Shown here in pieces: positions 11,110-20,215 of a stretch of DNA of 64,000 nucleotides. Source of the stretch: Strigamia acuminata (lineage: Eukaryota > Arthropoda > Chilopoda > Geophilomorpha > Linotaeniidae). The DNA is taken from the NCBI GenBank assembly GCA_949358305.1, contig OX442315.1:35428427-35492426 (forward strand), written 5' to 3'. Each line of letters begins with the position of its first letter. The stretch's first letter is position 1. The position numbers and the translations under genes were made by a program. The notes below the pieces were generated by a model that was not told the origin of the DNA, did not search any database, and was given only the letters and a program-made list of their open reading frames with translations.

Positions 11110-12696
11110 TGTGACGATTCTACTTTTGGGCCAATTTATTAGTCCTTTTAAGATAGATAATTCGGTTTATACAAGACGTTGCTAAGTTTAGCAACAACCT
11201 AACCGAGATAAGCTACGGAAGCCTTTACAAACATGAATATGTGATTGAATAGAAATAACTTACAGTTTTAGTGTGACTTAACATATTTATTACTAAATAT
11301 TAATGATAACAGTAAATGGGTTCTTGACGCGTGTAAACGGGCGGCATCAACTGGTTGAGGATCCGGGCGAAGCCAGAGGGATACGGCTGACTTGCGGCAT
11401 CGTCACAAATATCGCTACGGAGACGTATTTGGTCCGCAGCTCGAATATCTAAATATGCGAAGAGTCCTTCGCATTAATCGGAATATTCGGCAGAATATTC
11501 CATGTTCCAAATGAATAAAAGTAAAGTGATTAAAGTAATATAACAAATGAATTGTTATATAAATAATGATTGGGCGGGGACCGTCACGACAATTGAGAGA
11601 ACGTCGCGGGAGTTGTTGAGACTCCATCCGCCAGCACGCCTTACGACGACAAGATCTCGTGATCAGGCGCCGAGTATTTGTTTGTACGCTTTACATCGCT
11701 ATCGGTGGTACCAACCACCGGGTAAACATTCCTATGGATTTACCAATTCCAGGATTACCAATACCTGAGTAATTGTTTAACGAAATGTCTTCACGGACAA
11801 TTCTCACGGGCTACCAACCCGGCGTAGTGTGCCTTTAAATATGCCATTCGCCGACCACTAAAGTACGGAAGGACCTATGATACGCAATTCGCCCTGGAAT
11901 AGCATTTGTCCGTGTTTGTTTCGTGCTCGGGTGGGACCTCCCGCACACATGCTCTTGGCAGAGCGTCTGACCCTCGTCCGAGGAATCGCTCAGATAGATG
12001 CGACTATCACCGATCATATAGTGTGACATTTATTTAACGGGTTAGTCAATCCCGTGCATGAGCACTACACTATGCCACCGTATGAAATCCTACTGTCCCT
12101 TAGAACAGCTGGCTAACACTACGGGGCCATTTCATGTTATTAACATGTCTACAAGGTTAGCCTTCCCAGATGGGCCTTACAACAAGCAATAACGAGATAG
12201 TAAGTCTACATATCCATTGAGAGCTGAGGAGGCCTGATGTGTCGATAAGAAAGTGAAATCAAGCGATAACAACAATTCAATTACAGACATTTACAGTTAT
12301 CAAGCCAAGCCCTGGGGAAGTGGAAAACTGATGCTTATATAGTTCTGTAGAACTACTAGATTGGCGACAGCCAATCAGCGTACGAATCGGCGGATTCGTG
12401 GGTCACTAGTCCGGACCTAATATGTGACTATGTCCAGATGGGCCCAGTTGGGGTCCGGAAGGGTCCGATTGGTTCCCTTCGACAGGTAAGTAAAGTGGAC
12501 ATTGATTCGATAGAATCAACATCATCAAGTAATTAATACTTAATTTATATCGAATAAAATAGTTATATTTTATTCACCGTGTCTAAATAATTATTTATCA
12601 CACTTTTTAGTTTTTAACCGAGTTTGAAATACGCGCGTTGGTTAAACAGCGCCATCTATGGTGAACATTGACAACTATTGATTTGTAATCATCACA
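11110..12696 (-). repeat. 3' LTR of element 2 (1587 bp)
   Basis: Starts TGTGACGATT and ends AATCATCACA; inverted termini match at 9 of 10 bases. On the minus strand a TATA box (TATATAAG, 12341-12334) lies about 355 bp into the LTR and an AATAAA (11291-11286) lies near the other end, compatible with a U3-R-U5 layout. Short ORFs inside are repeated exactly in the other LTR and are not genes. Confidence 0.95.
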
Positions 12697-12708
12697 CATC
12701 CCCCGGTG
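12697..12708 (-). other. 3' polypurine tract, element 2
   Basis: On the minus strand CACCGGGGGATG directly precedes the 3' LTR, where plus-strand DNA synthesis is primed. The core CACCGGGGGA recurs at 15929-15938. Confidence 0.7.
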
Positions 12709-13437
12709 ACAAACATAGAGTTTACTAACTCTCGATTGTCATTCTTAATGGATAAGAATGTTCACCTAATTCTATCGAATTAATCCACTTGGTAAGTATT
12801 TTTTATTAACTTAATCATGTTATTCCTTTCAGAAACTTCGTCACCCGATTAGACTAATCGGCTTCTCTGCACGGCGCAACTCCCGGTTGCTAAGCGACGG
12901 AAATGGACTCGTCCGAACATGGATACATGTTCGAGAAAATACAAATTTCGATAGAAATTTTATTTCTTCGTCAAATAAACTTATTCATAGCTTATTAATC
13001 AACAAGATAATCAATAAAAATAAATTTATGCAAACTTTATTTATCGAAAATCTAAACTACTAATTTTTTATTACGATTGTCATAAAAAATTAACGAATTT
13101 CAACTTGAAATTCTTCAACGCTTTGATCAAAGCAAAAACAAACACAATTTTCACAAATAATTATGAAAAATAAACTAAACAATCACACAGATATTAATAT
13201 GATTAATTCAAATAAACATCCAAATTGAATTCGAAAAACAAAACAAATTAAATTGAATCCAATTTTAAAATTAAACTATACTCGTTCGAGTATTTAATGA
13301 TTAGTTCAAAATCTTGAAACCAAACAAACACAACACTCATGAGAATATTTCGTAATTGCAAAAACACAACAAAACACTTGGATTATTTTAGTCAAAAATA
13401 TCCACTCGGAAAAATAACGAATGTTAATTTGTCCCTT
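12709..13437. other. untranslated AT-rich part of element 2
   Basis: Lies between the accessory ORF and the 3' polypurine tract. No ORF of note on either strand and no homologous copy elsewhere in the window. Confidence 0.6.
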
Positions 13438-14958
13438 TTAATCCTTCTTTTCGACTTCAGTCGGTTCCTTCACTTCTGGTTTCTCGACTTCGGCAGAAGT
13501 CAGGAAATCCGACTCTTCAGTCGCCTCTGTCGAGACGGCGGAAAACACGGCTTCCTCCGGCGCTTCAATCTCCTCTGGGCTCGGAGGTGGGAACGGCAGA
13601 TCCTCGAGCAACTCTGCCACGAAATCGACGACGGAAAGCAGCTCTTCGGCGTCTTCAAACTGAGCGTCGTCCGAAGTCTCGGACTTAGACGCGATAGGAG
13701 CGCTCGACACGTCAGTTATGACCGCTGGAGGATCCTCCACGGGTTTAGACGGTGTTTCTACGGCCTGTTGAAGCTTACGAGCTCGCCCTCGTGCCAAGAT
13801 ATTGGTTCGTTGAACCTTGGCGATTTCTCTTGCTCGGTCGAGCGTCAGACAGCCTCGTCCACGCGACATCGTTCTGGGTCGAACGAATTCTTCCATGACC
13901 TCGCTTCCGGCGCTCTCGACGGCTTGGACAGTTTCAGTCGAAACTTCGGAGTCCTCGGACGGCGGCGGTGATTGTCGAAGGAGTTCGACTCTTACGCCGG
14001 CGTTGGCTTCAGCGCGGGCCCAGGTGAGGAAGCGCGGGTCGATGTAAACCGCTTCGCCACGGCTGTTCAAAAACAATCGGCACTTGGGGCAGTGAGCCCA
14101 ACATCGCTTCTCGTTAGGCTTAATGCCTTTCACCACGTGGGGCTGAACCTCCTTGCGCCACGGCTCCGAACGCGGGCGCGTTTTCCTTCCACGGCAGTTT
14201 GGACAACGCATAAGCGAAGAACCTGCGGATGCACCGCAGCACCACCCACAGCCGACGCAAAATGGACATATCGTCTCCGTGGCTTGGTCCGTCACGATGT
14301 TATCGTGAGGTATTCCGGCTGCCATGTCTCGTTCGCACTGCTCCTTGCGCAGGCGGGCCTTCTCATCCTTCTTTTTCGCTTTATTGGCCGCTCTGTACTC
14401 GCGGTTGCGAGAAACAGGCTCCGAATAACGCAGAGCGCCCGGTGGCGGCTCGTTCCATCCATATTCTGATGCAGAAGACTCAGCACCAGCAGGAAGATGC
14501 GTAACCGACACTGATTGTCCCGTCACAGTCGGTGCAGTCGCATTCGACGTGTTGGCGACGGTGGGCGCCACGCTTGCAGTTGGCGGCCGAAATTCTGGCG
14601 AATGCGGGGCCAACGGGACGTTGATAACGTTCGCGGGCGGATACGCCACCTGGGCCAACGGGGCCATTTGCGCCGACTCATAAACGGTTGGCTGAGCAGA
14701 AGTGGACGGGGCCTGCATCATCGCATTCAAATCGAGCGGAAATCCGTCTGGATGGACACTGAGCCAATTTAGCGTCGCGAGTTGCAGCGGCGTCAGGGCG
14801 TACATCGAGGCGGGCGCCGTCGGTATCGGTTGGGCCCTCATGTAAGCACGTTCCGCTGAACGGCGTTGCTCGTCACTAGACGAGGTGGACGAGCTGGACG
14901 AGCTTTCATGACGGTGTCGTCGATGACTCCGTTTTGAGCGGTGTTTACCACCTCCCAT
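13438..14958 (-). CDS. accessory Cys-rich ORF of element 2 (506 aa), unknown function
   Basis: Lies between pol and the 3' LTR, the place where env sits in errantiviruses, but has no signal peptide or membrane segment. N terminus: basic His/Arg/Lys stretch, then a Ser run. Middle: Pro/Ala/Thr-rich linker, a charged Lys/Arg helix (about 190-220), and a Cys cluster (about 235-310) with CPFCVGCGWCC, CPNCRGRK and CWAHCPKC that looks zinc binding. C terminus: acidic and Pro-rich. The ATG at 14958 directly follows a splice-acceptor-like TTTATTTGCGTCTGCAG, so it may be made from a spliced subgenomic RNA. It is markedly more GC-rich than the flanking element DNA. A nucleic-acid-binding regulatory or nucleocapsid-like role is a guess; I do not recognise the family. 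Confidence 0.8.
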   Translation of the reverse strand: MGGGKHRSKRSHRRHRHESSSSSSTSSSDEQRRSAERAYMRAQPIPTAPASMYALTPLQLATLNWLSVHPDGFPLDLNAMMQAPSTSAQPTVYESAQMAPLAQVAYPPANVINVPLAPHSPEFRPPTASVAPTVANTSNATAPTVTGQSVSVTHLPAGAESSASEYGWNEPPPGALRYSEPVSRNREYRAANKAKKKDEKARLRKEQCERDMAAGIPHDNIVTDQATETICPFCVGCGWCCGASAGSSLMRCPNCRGRKTRPRSEPWRKEVQPHVVKGIKPNEKRCWAHCPKCRLFLNSRGEAVYIDPRFLTWARAEANAGVRVELLRQSPPPSEDSEVSTETVQAVESAGSEVMEEFVRPRTMSRGRGCLTLDRAREIAKVQRTNILARGRARKLQQAVETPSKPVEDPPAVITDVSSAPIASKSETSDDAQFEDAEELLSVVDFVAELLEDLPFPPPSPEEIEAPEEAVFSAVSTEATEESDFLTSAEVEKPEVKEPTEVEKKD

Positions 14959-16009
14959 CTGCAGACGCAAATAAATTATTTTATTAAAAATAATTCCACT
15001 CTAAATAATCATTCCTTGAGTCCAAAGAATTAAAACGTATTGTTCGCAACGAAAAATACACAGCTCGAGTTATTTATAACCCCTAACACGTGACACTAAT
15101 GAGTCACATTCCCCTTGTGTTTATGACACGAGAATGGACTCGCCTGACAGCGATTTTTCATCGAAAATCGCAACTTGTTGAATTTTCAAAAGAAAAATCC
15201 CCTTAGTTTCTTTAAACTATTTAATCCAACTTCCGAGTATCAAAGATAACTTTTCGTATTAATTAATTAACACTTAGTCTAATGAATATCTCAAATCGAA
15301 AATTCACCGCTAAATAATTTATGCAAGCCTCGACCGCGACTTGATTTAAATAATTAGTGCCCACGTACTTAAACTTAATAAATAATTATTAAATTTAACC
15401 CAACTATTCGACTGAATAGCTAAACTTCCAGAGTGATTTAATGCCGATTCACGCTTATAATACACGTGAATTTTTTAACTTTTATCGGGACGCCGATATT
15501 TTCAATTGTTGCGAACAATTTTTTCAATTCTTTGGTCAAAGAATATATTTGAAAACTACTTACTGTTGAAGCTTGTTTTCCTTGCTGAAGTCGCTAATTG
15601 AATTAGCGTGGAAATCTCGAGTCGAAAAATGAAGACGGGTCGAAGGGACGAAGTCACTAGTATCCGTGTTTTTTTACGAAGTGTTTGTGTGCAATGAACC
15701 CTGGGAATTTTATTCCCTATTAATTGTCGGGTTCGAGGTTTAATCACACCTCGTAAGTCTCGTACCTTCGTAATTACGCGAGATTATCACTTTTCAAAGT
15801 AATTCTCTGTATTTTAATTAAAATACATATAAATCTGACCACATAATAAAATATTCTATCGAGTATTTTGACTTATCGCAACGAATTCATATTTTAATAC
15901 AAATTTCGATAAATATCGTAATATCTTGTCCCCCGGTGTTGAGATTATAAATCACTACACCTGTCTGACATGTAAATAATTACAGTCTTCAAGTTTTGAA
16001 TAAAACTTA
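14959..16009. other. untranslated region between pol and accessory ORF of element 2
   Basis: AT-rich DNA with no long ORF. It holds the internal polypurine-like tract at 15929-15938 and, next to the accessory ORF, the pyrimidine-rich acceptor-like sequence ending at 14959. Confidence 0.6.
15929..15938 (-). other. second, internal polypurine-like tract, element 2
   Basis: The minus strand reads CACCGGGGGA, the same 10 bases as the 3' polypurine tract, about 3.2 kb upstream of it and just after the pol stop codon. It could be a central polypurine tract priming plus-strand DNA internally, or a remnant of an ancestral 3' end before the accessory ORF was gained. Confidence 0.5.
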
Positions 16010-19000
16010 TCAATTCCAACAGAACTTTGAGGCTTTTCCTCGTTGTTGGTATGGTTTTTTAAATACTACAGTGATGTTTCGCACGAAATTTTCATCTGCA
16101 TATTTAGGATTTGGTTTTCGTTCTCGTCGTGGACGAGTGCTAGTTCGTGGAACTATCGGTTGGGGTTTGCGGGGTTTTCGAGGCGGTTTCTTTGGAACTT
16201 CGCCTCTTTTTAACGCCGCTTTCCTTTCCATAGCAGTTAATCGTTGTCTATGTCTATGTTTAGACTTAATGGGCGCAGATTTGTCAATTTGCACCGAAGT
16301 TGAGTCGGATAATTCCATTGGAATTTCTGAAGAAGTTTCAGGAATTAATTCCATTTCTTCAGCATCCGGAAGTTGATTACTTTCGTCCATCCATTTAGGA
16401 TTTTCTTGAGGCGAGTAGGAGGCGGACTTTTGTCCTACTTTCCAAGTCTCAATCGGGTACGACGGAGTATAGGGGTACAACGCTTTAATATTCACTGATT
16501 TTTCAATTGAACCATCAGCTAATTTGCGTAATTTATACGCTCCGCCAGGAAGTACTTTAGTAATTTCCCACGGACCATCTCTCTTCTCGGCAAATCCAGC
16601 GGAGATATTTTTATCTGCGCACGAGAGAATGTGAGTTTGTTTCCAAACTAAATCTCCAACTTCGAACTCCGTAATTACGAACTTTTGTTCGTGTATTTTT
16701 CTATGTCGTTCAAAATTCAATTGAATTCTGCGATGCATCTCTTGATGCGATCTGCGTAATATATCTAATAATACTCTGACATATTTTTCTGGATTTTCTT
16801 TGTCAAATGGATTGGCATGTTTAATAATCCTTGGGTCGAAAGGTAATGTTACGATTCGTCCGGTGTTCAGTAACATCGGGCTTGAGCCCGTTGCTGCCGA
16901 AACATTATTTCGCATTGCGAATGCAAATTCGTCTAAATAACGCGGCCATTGCGTGTGCACATCTGTGTACAGGGCCAGCATCGTCTTTATATCTCTATTG
17001 GCTCGCTCTGTCGGGTTCGCCTGAGCATGATACGTGCTCGTATGAGACGGGCGAATGTTGTACATTTCGCAATACTCATTGTAAATATCGGAAACAAATT
17101 GTTTTCCGTTATCGCTCACAATCTTTTTGGGGTGTCCCCATCTGTTTGTAACAGATCTTAATTCTTGAACGCAGTTAGCGCTCGTGGCTTTTGTCAAAGC
17201 CTTAATTTCAACGAACTTGGTACAATTGTCAATAATGACAAAAATATACTGGTTTTGGGACCTTCCCGCGGGTTTTGGGCCCATCAAGTCCATATTAATA
17301 CATTCCCAAGGATTGGTCATGTTGTGTGGCGTGTAAGGAGCTGCGTGCCTTTTCTGTTGAATAGGCTTGTACTGAGCACAGTGCGTGCAGCTTTTGACGT
17401 AGTTCCTGACACTTCTACTCATACCAGGCCAGAAATATATTAAACGCGTTTTCTCAAGCGTCTTACTCATCCCAGCGTGACCGCTTAGGGGGTGGCCATG
17501 ACAAGCGAAGAGTACTCGCTTTACAAGTGCACTGGGTACAACGGCTTTAAAGCCATTTCCCGAATCGTTTAATTCCTCTTCGAATGAAGGGTTAAAATAG
17601 ATGATCATTTGATCACCATCAACTTCTTTTTTGTCTAAACAATAATTTTTGACTTTGTTTTTCCATTCTTTTATTTCAGATTGTGGTATCCCAACAACCT
17701 TGTTATTCAATAAATATTCTCGAATGCGTTTGCATTCATTATCTAGTAATTGAGCATTTATTATTTCTCTCCTTGTAGGAGGGACTTCTTTAAGTACTTC
17801 AGTCAACGCACTGTACAAGGTTTCTTGTACTTCCTCCCCCTCCTTTTCTTCAGAACATTCTTTAGAATTTTCAGAAAAATAGGAACGCACACTAGCCAAA
17901 TATTCTCGTTTTTCTGGGGCACGATTTAATGAAACAGAAGGATTTCCGTCCCACTCAGGCCAGTATTGTTTAATTTCGACAGGTTCCACATGATCTCGAA
18001 GAGGAATGTCTTCCTCTGTTAGTGGGGCTCTAGAAAGTGCATCTGCAACTTGGTTAGCAGCACCTTTTCGAAAAACAATTTTAAAATTTCCACATTGGAT
18101 TCTTAAGGCCCATCGGCCAAATTTCCCAGATGGTTCAGGCGTTCGCATCAACCATTTCAGTGCTTCTGCATCTGACTCTAAAGTGAATGTACCATATTCG
18201 AGATATGGTTTAAATCGATCAATAGCCCACACAACTGCGAGACATTCGAGTTCCGGCGTTGTATAACGCTTCTCCGCTCCACGTAAAACTCTGCTTGCAT
18301 AAGCTACAGGTTTGGGTACAGAAATGTTTTTCTGCTTCTTTTCATCGAATATATCGACGTCTTGGCAAAGGACAGCTCCTAAGCCTTCATGTGAAGCGTC
18401 AGTCATGACAACAAATGGTAAAGTCATATCTGGTTTGTGTAGACAATTGTCACCACAAAGTAGCTCTTTAATTTTATTAAAAGCTTCTGTCTGCTCATCT
18501 CCCCATTCAAATGGAGTTTTCTCATTCATCATACGTGTGTATGGTGCGGCAATAGTTCCGTGATTTGGAACAAACTTCCTGAAGAAGTTAGTCATGCCGT
18601 GAAAGCGCTGAATGTCTTTAGCACACGTGGGGGTGGGAAATTTCATAATCGCCGATATTTTATCGGGATCACCGAAGAGACCTTCGGGTTTAATCCAGTG
18701 GCCCAAGAATTTTAATTCTGTACGCCCAAAACGAGATTTCGCTTTATTTATTGTCATGTTGGCTTGGTTAAGCCTTTCTAGAACATCTCGAACGTGTTTG
18801 AGATGATCATCCCAATTATCTGAATACACAATTACGTCATCCAAATAAACTAACGCGTAGTCTTGCAAAGCTGAGCCTAAAATGCCTTCCATCAGACGCT
18901 GGAAAGTACAAGGCGCATTGCAAAGGCCAAACGGCATTCGCACAAACTGATATGGACCATTTGGCGTGTAAAATGCCGTCTTTGGTCGATCTTCTTTACA

Positions 19001-20209
19001 CATCTCGACTTGGTAGTAACCTTTGACAAGGTCAATTGACGTAAAATATCTAGCAGGACCAGTATTATGCAATAAAAGGTCAATACTTGGCATTTGTATT
19101 ACTTCGACTTCGGTGATGGCATTTAGCCACCGGTAGTCAATGCACATCCTATACGAGCCGTCAGGCTTCGCAACAATGACGGGATGACTTATGAAGGGCC
19201 CTTTGGCCTTTTCAATGAGTCCATCCTGTTCCAATTCTGCAGCTAGTTTGGTCATAATGGCTCTCTTGGCCGGGTTATACATTCTATACTGCATTTTGGG
19301 CAATGAATGCCCTTCTTTGAACTTAATACGATGCTGGGTCACGTTAGTGCACCCAACTTGATCACGAAATACATTCGGTATCGATTTAACCACTTCGCGA
19401 AGTGCTAATCTTTGCTCCGGAGTGCAGTCGCTCTCCTCAACTAATTTTTCATCCCAAGTCAACACAGGAGTGTCTGTTAACTCAATTGAGTTGAGAATGG
19501 ACGACAGTCCTAAATAATCGAAAGTAATTCGATTTAACGGGGCGAGGGCCAAATTGGCTTCTTCCGACTCATAAGGGGCGGACCAATTAGGTTTATCTGC
19601 ACAAGAGAACTCTTGTAAATGTGGATGCGGACTAATTTTCTGTCTGCGCATGAAATTGTGACCAAGTATCAAGCCACAAACTCGTTTTGCTAAAACGATG
19701 AAATTCATTGGTGTAAATTCATCAGCCCATTGCACGCACAAAGTTATTTGTCCGACAGGCTTGTGTGCTACGCCTACAGCGTTAACCAACATATTTCTAG
19801 GGGCTTCTTGCAAAAATTCTGGCAAAGCCTGAGTTTCAGACAAGAGTTGTTCCCCAATGTAACATTGAGATGCTCCTGTATCCATGAGCGCGTTGTAGGT
19901 GAGCCCACCAATTGTGATCTTCATTCGAGGATCATCTTTATTATTACCCAAAGTAATATTGTGCAAATTATTACCACCTATGACTCTGTTGAGTCGGCGG
20001 AGTCTACAGAATTTCTTCGTGTAGCACTTGTGTGGAAACAATGTCAGATTTTTTAATTGTTCTGTCATTTCTTGCAGATTTTCCTCTACTCCGCCACTAT
20101 GACTAGTGGCTACTTCAAGACAAGTTGTGTCTACATCCATAAACAAAGATTCCGACGTAGCATTAGCCACTTCTGGGGGATGGAATAAACCTTCGTCCCC
20201 CGGATCTAG
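16010..20209 (-). CDS. pol: pol polyprotein of element 2
   Basis: About 1399 residues in the -1 frame from the slippery site; numbering here is from the GTG codon at 20170. Protease DTGA at about 97, reverse transcriptase with YLDD at about 442-445, RNase H TDAS at about 590, integrase HHCC zinc domain at about 891-931, and a DDE catalytic triad near 961, 1020 and 1054. A GPY/F-like segment (GPWEITKVLPGGAYKL) follows the integrase core; then a basic tail. No chromodomain is seen. It should be made as Gag-Pol by frameshifting. All catalytic motifs look intact, so the element may be able to move. Confidence 0.95.
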   Translation of the reverse strand, partial: LDPGDEGLFHPPEVANATSESLFMDVDTTCLEVATSHSGGVEENLQEMTEQLKNLTLFPHKCYTKKFCRLRRLNRVIGGNNLHNITLGNNKDDPRMKITIGGLTYNALMDTGASQCYIGEQLLSETQALPEFLQEAPRNMLVNAVGVAHKPVGQITLCVQWADEFTPMNFIVLAKRVCGLILGHNFMRRQKISPHPHLQEFSCADKPNWSAPYESEEANLALAPLNRITFDYLGLSSILNSIELTDTPVLTWDEKLVEESDCTPEQRLALREVVKSIPNVFRDQVGCTNVTQHRIKFKEGHSLPKMQYRMYNPAKRAIMTKLAAELEQDGLIEKAKGPFISHPVIVAKPDGSYRMCIDYRWLNAITEVEVIQMPSIDLLLHNTGPARYFTSIDLVKGYYQVEMCKEDRPKTAFYTPNGPYQFVRMPFGLCNAPCTFQRLMEGILGSALQDYALVYLDDVIVYSDNWDDHLKHVRDVLERLNQANMTINKAKSRFGRTELKFLGHWIKPEGLFGDPDKISAIMKFPTPTCAKDIQRFHGMTNFFRKFVPNHGTIAAPYTRMMNEKTPFEWGDEQTEAFNKIKELLCGDNCLHKPDMTLPFVVMTDASHEGLGAVLCQDVDIFDEKKQKNISVPKPVAYASRVLRGAEKRYTTPELECLAVVWAIDRFKPYLEYGTFTLESDAEALKWLMRTPEPSGKFGRWALRIQCGNFKIVFRKGAANQVADALSRAPLTEEDIPLRDHVEPVEIKQYWPEWDGNPSVSLNRAPEKREYLASVRSYFSENSKECSEEKEGEEVQETLYSALTEVLKEVPPTRREIINAQLLDNECKRIREYLLNNKVVGIPQSEIKEWKNKVKNYCLDKKEVDGDQMIIYFNPSFEEELNDSGNGFKAVVPSALVKRVLFACHGHPLSGHAGMSKTLEKTRLIYFWPGMSRSVRNYVKSCTHCAQYKPIQQKRHAAPYTPHNMTNPWECINMDLMGPKPAGRSQNQYIFVIIDNCTKFVEIKALTKATSANCVQELRSVTNRWGHPKKIVSDNGKQFVSDIYNEYCEMYNIRPSHTSTYHAQANPTERANRDIKTMLALYTDVHTQWPRYLDEFAFAMRNNVSAATGSSPMLLNTGRIVTLPFDPRIIKHANPFDKENPEKYVRVLLDILRRSHQEMHRRIQLNFERHRKIHEQKFVITEFEVGDLVWKQTHILSCADKNISAGFAEKRDGPWEITKVLPGGAYKLRKLADGSIEKSVNIKALYPYTPSYPIETWKVGQKSASYSPQENPKWMDESNQLPDAEEMELIPETSSEIPMELSDSTSVQIDKSAPIKSKHRHRQRLTAMERKAALKRGEVPKKPPRKPRKPQPIVPRTSTRPRRERKPNPKYADENFVRNITVVFKKPYQQRGKASKFCWN

Positions 20210-20215
20210 TTTTTT
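20175..20215 (-). promoter_or_regulatory. -1 ribosomal frameshift signal, element 2
   Basis: The gag frame ends TCA AAA AAC TAG, with the heptamer A AAA AAC (20215-20209) in frame and adjacent to the stop. A 7-nt spacer precedes a hairpin with stem GGGGGA (20201-20196) pairing with TCCCCC (20180-20175) around a 15-nt loop. Geometry is the same as in element 1, although the hairpin sequence differs. Confidence 0.88.

Noticed and set aside
11415-12029. Short ORFs in the LTR of element 2, repeated at 23887-24501
   Set aside because: Copied only because the LTRs are copies; short, both strands, no motif.
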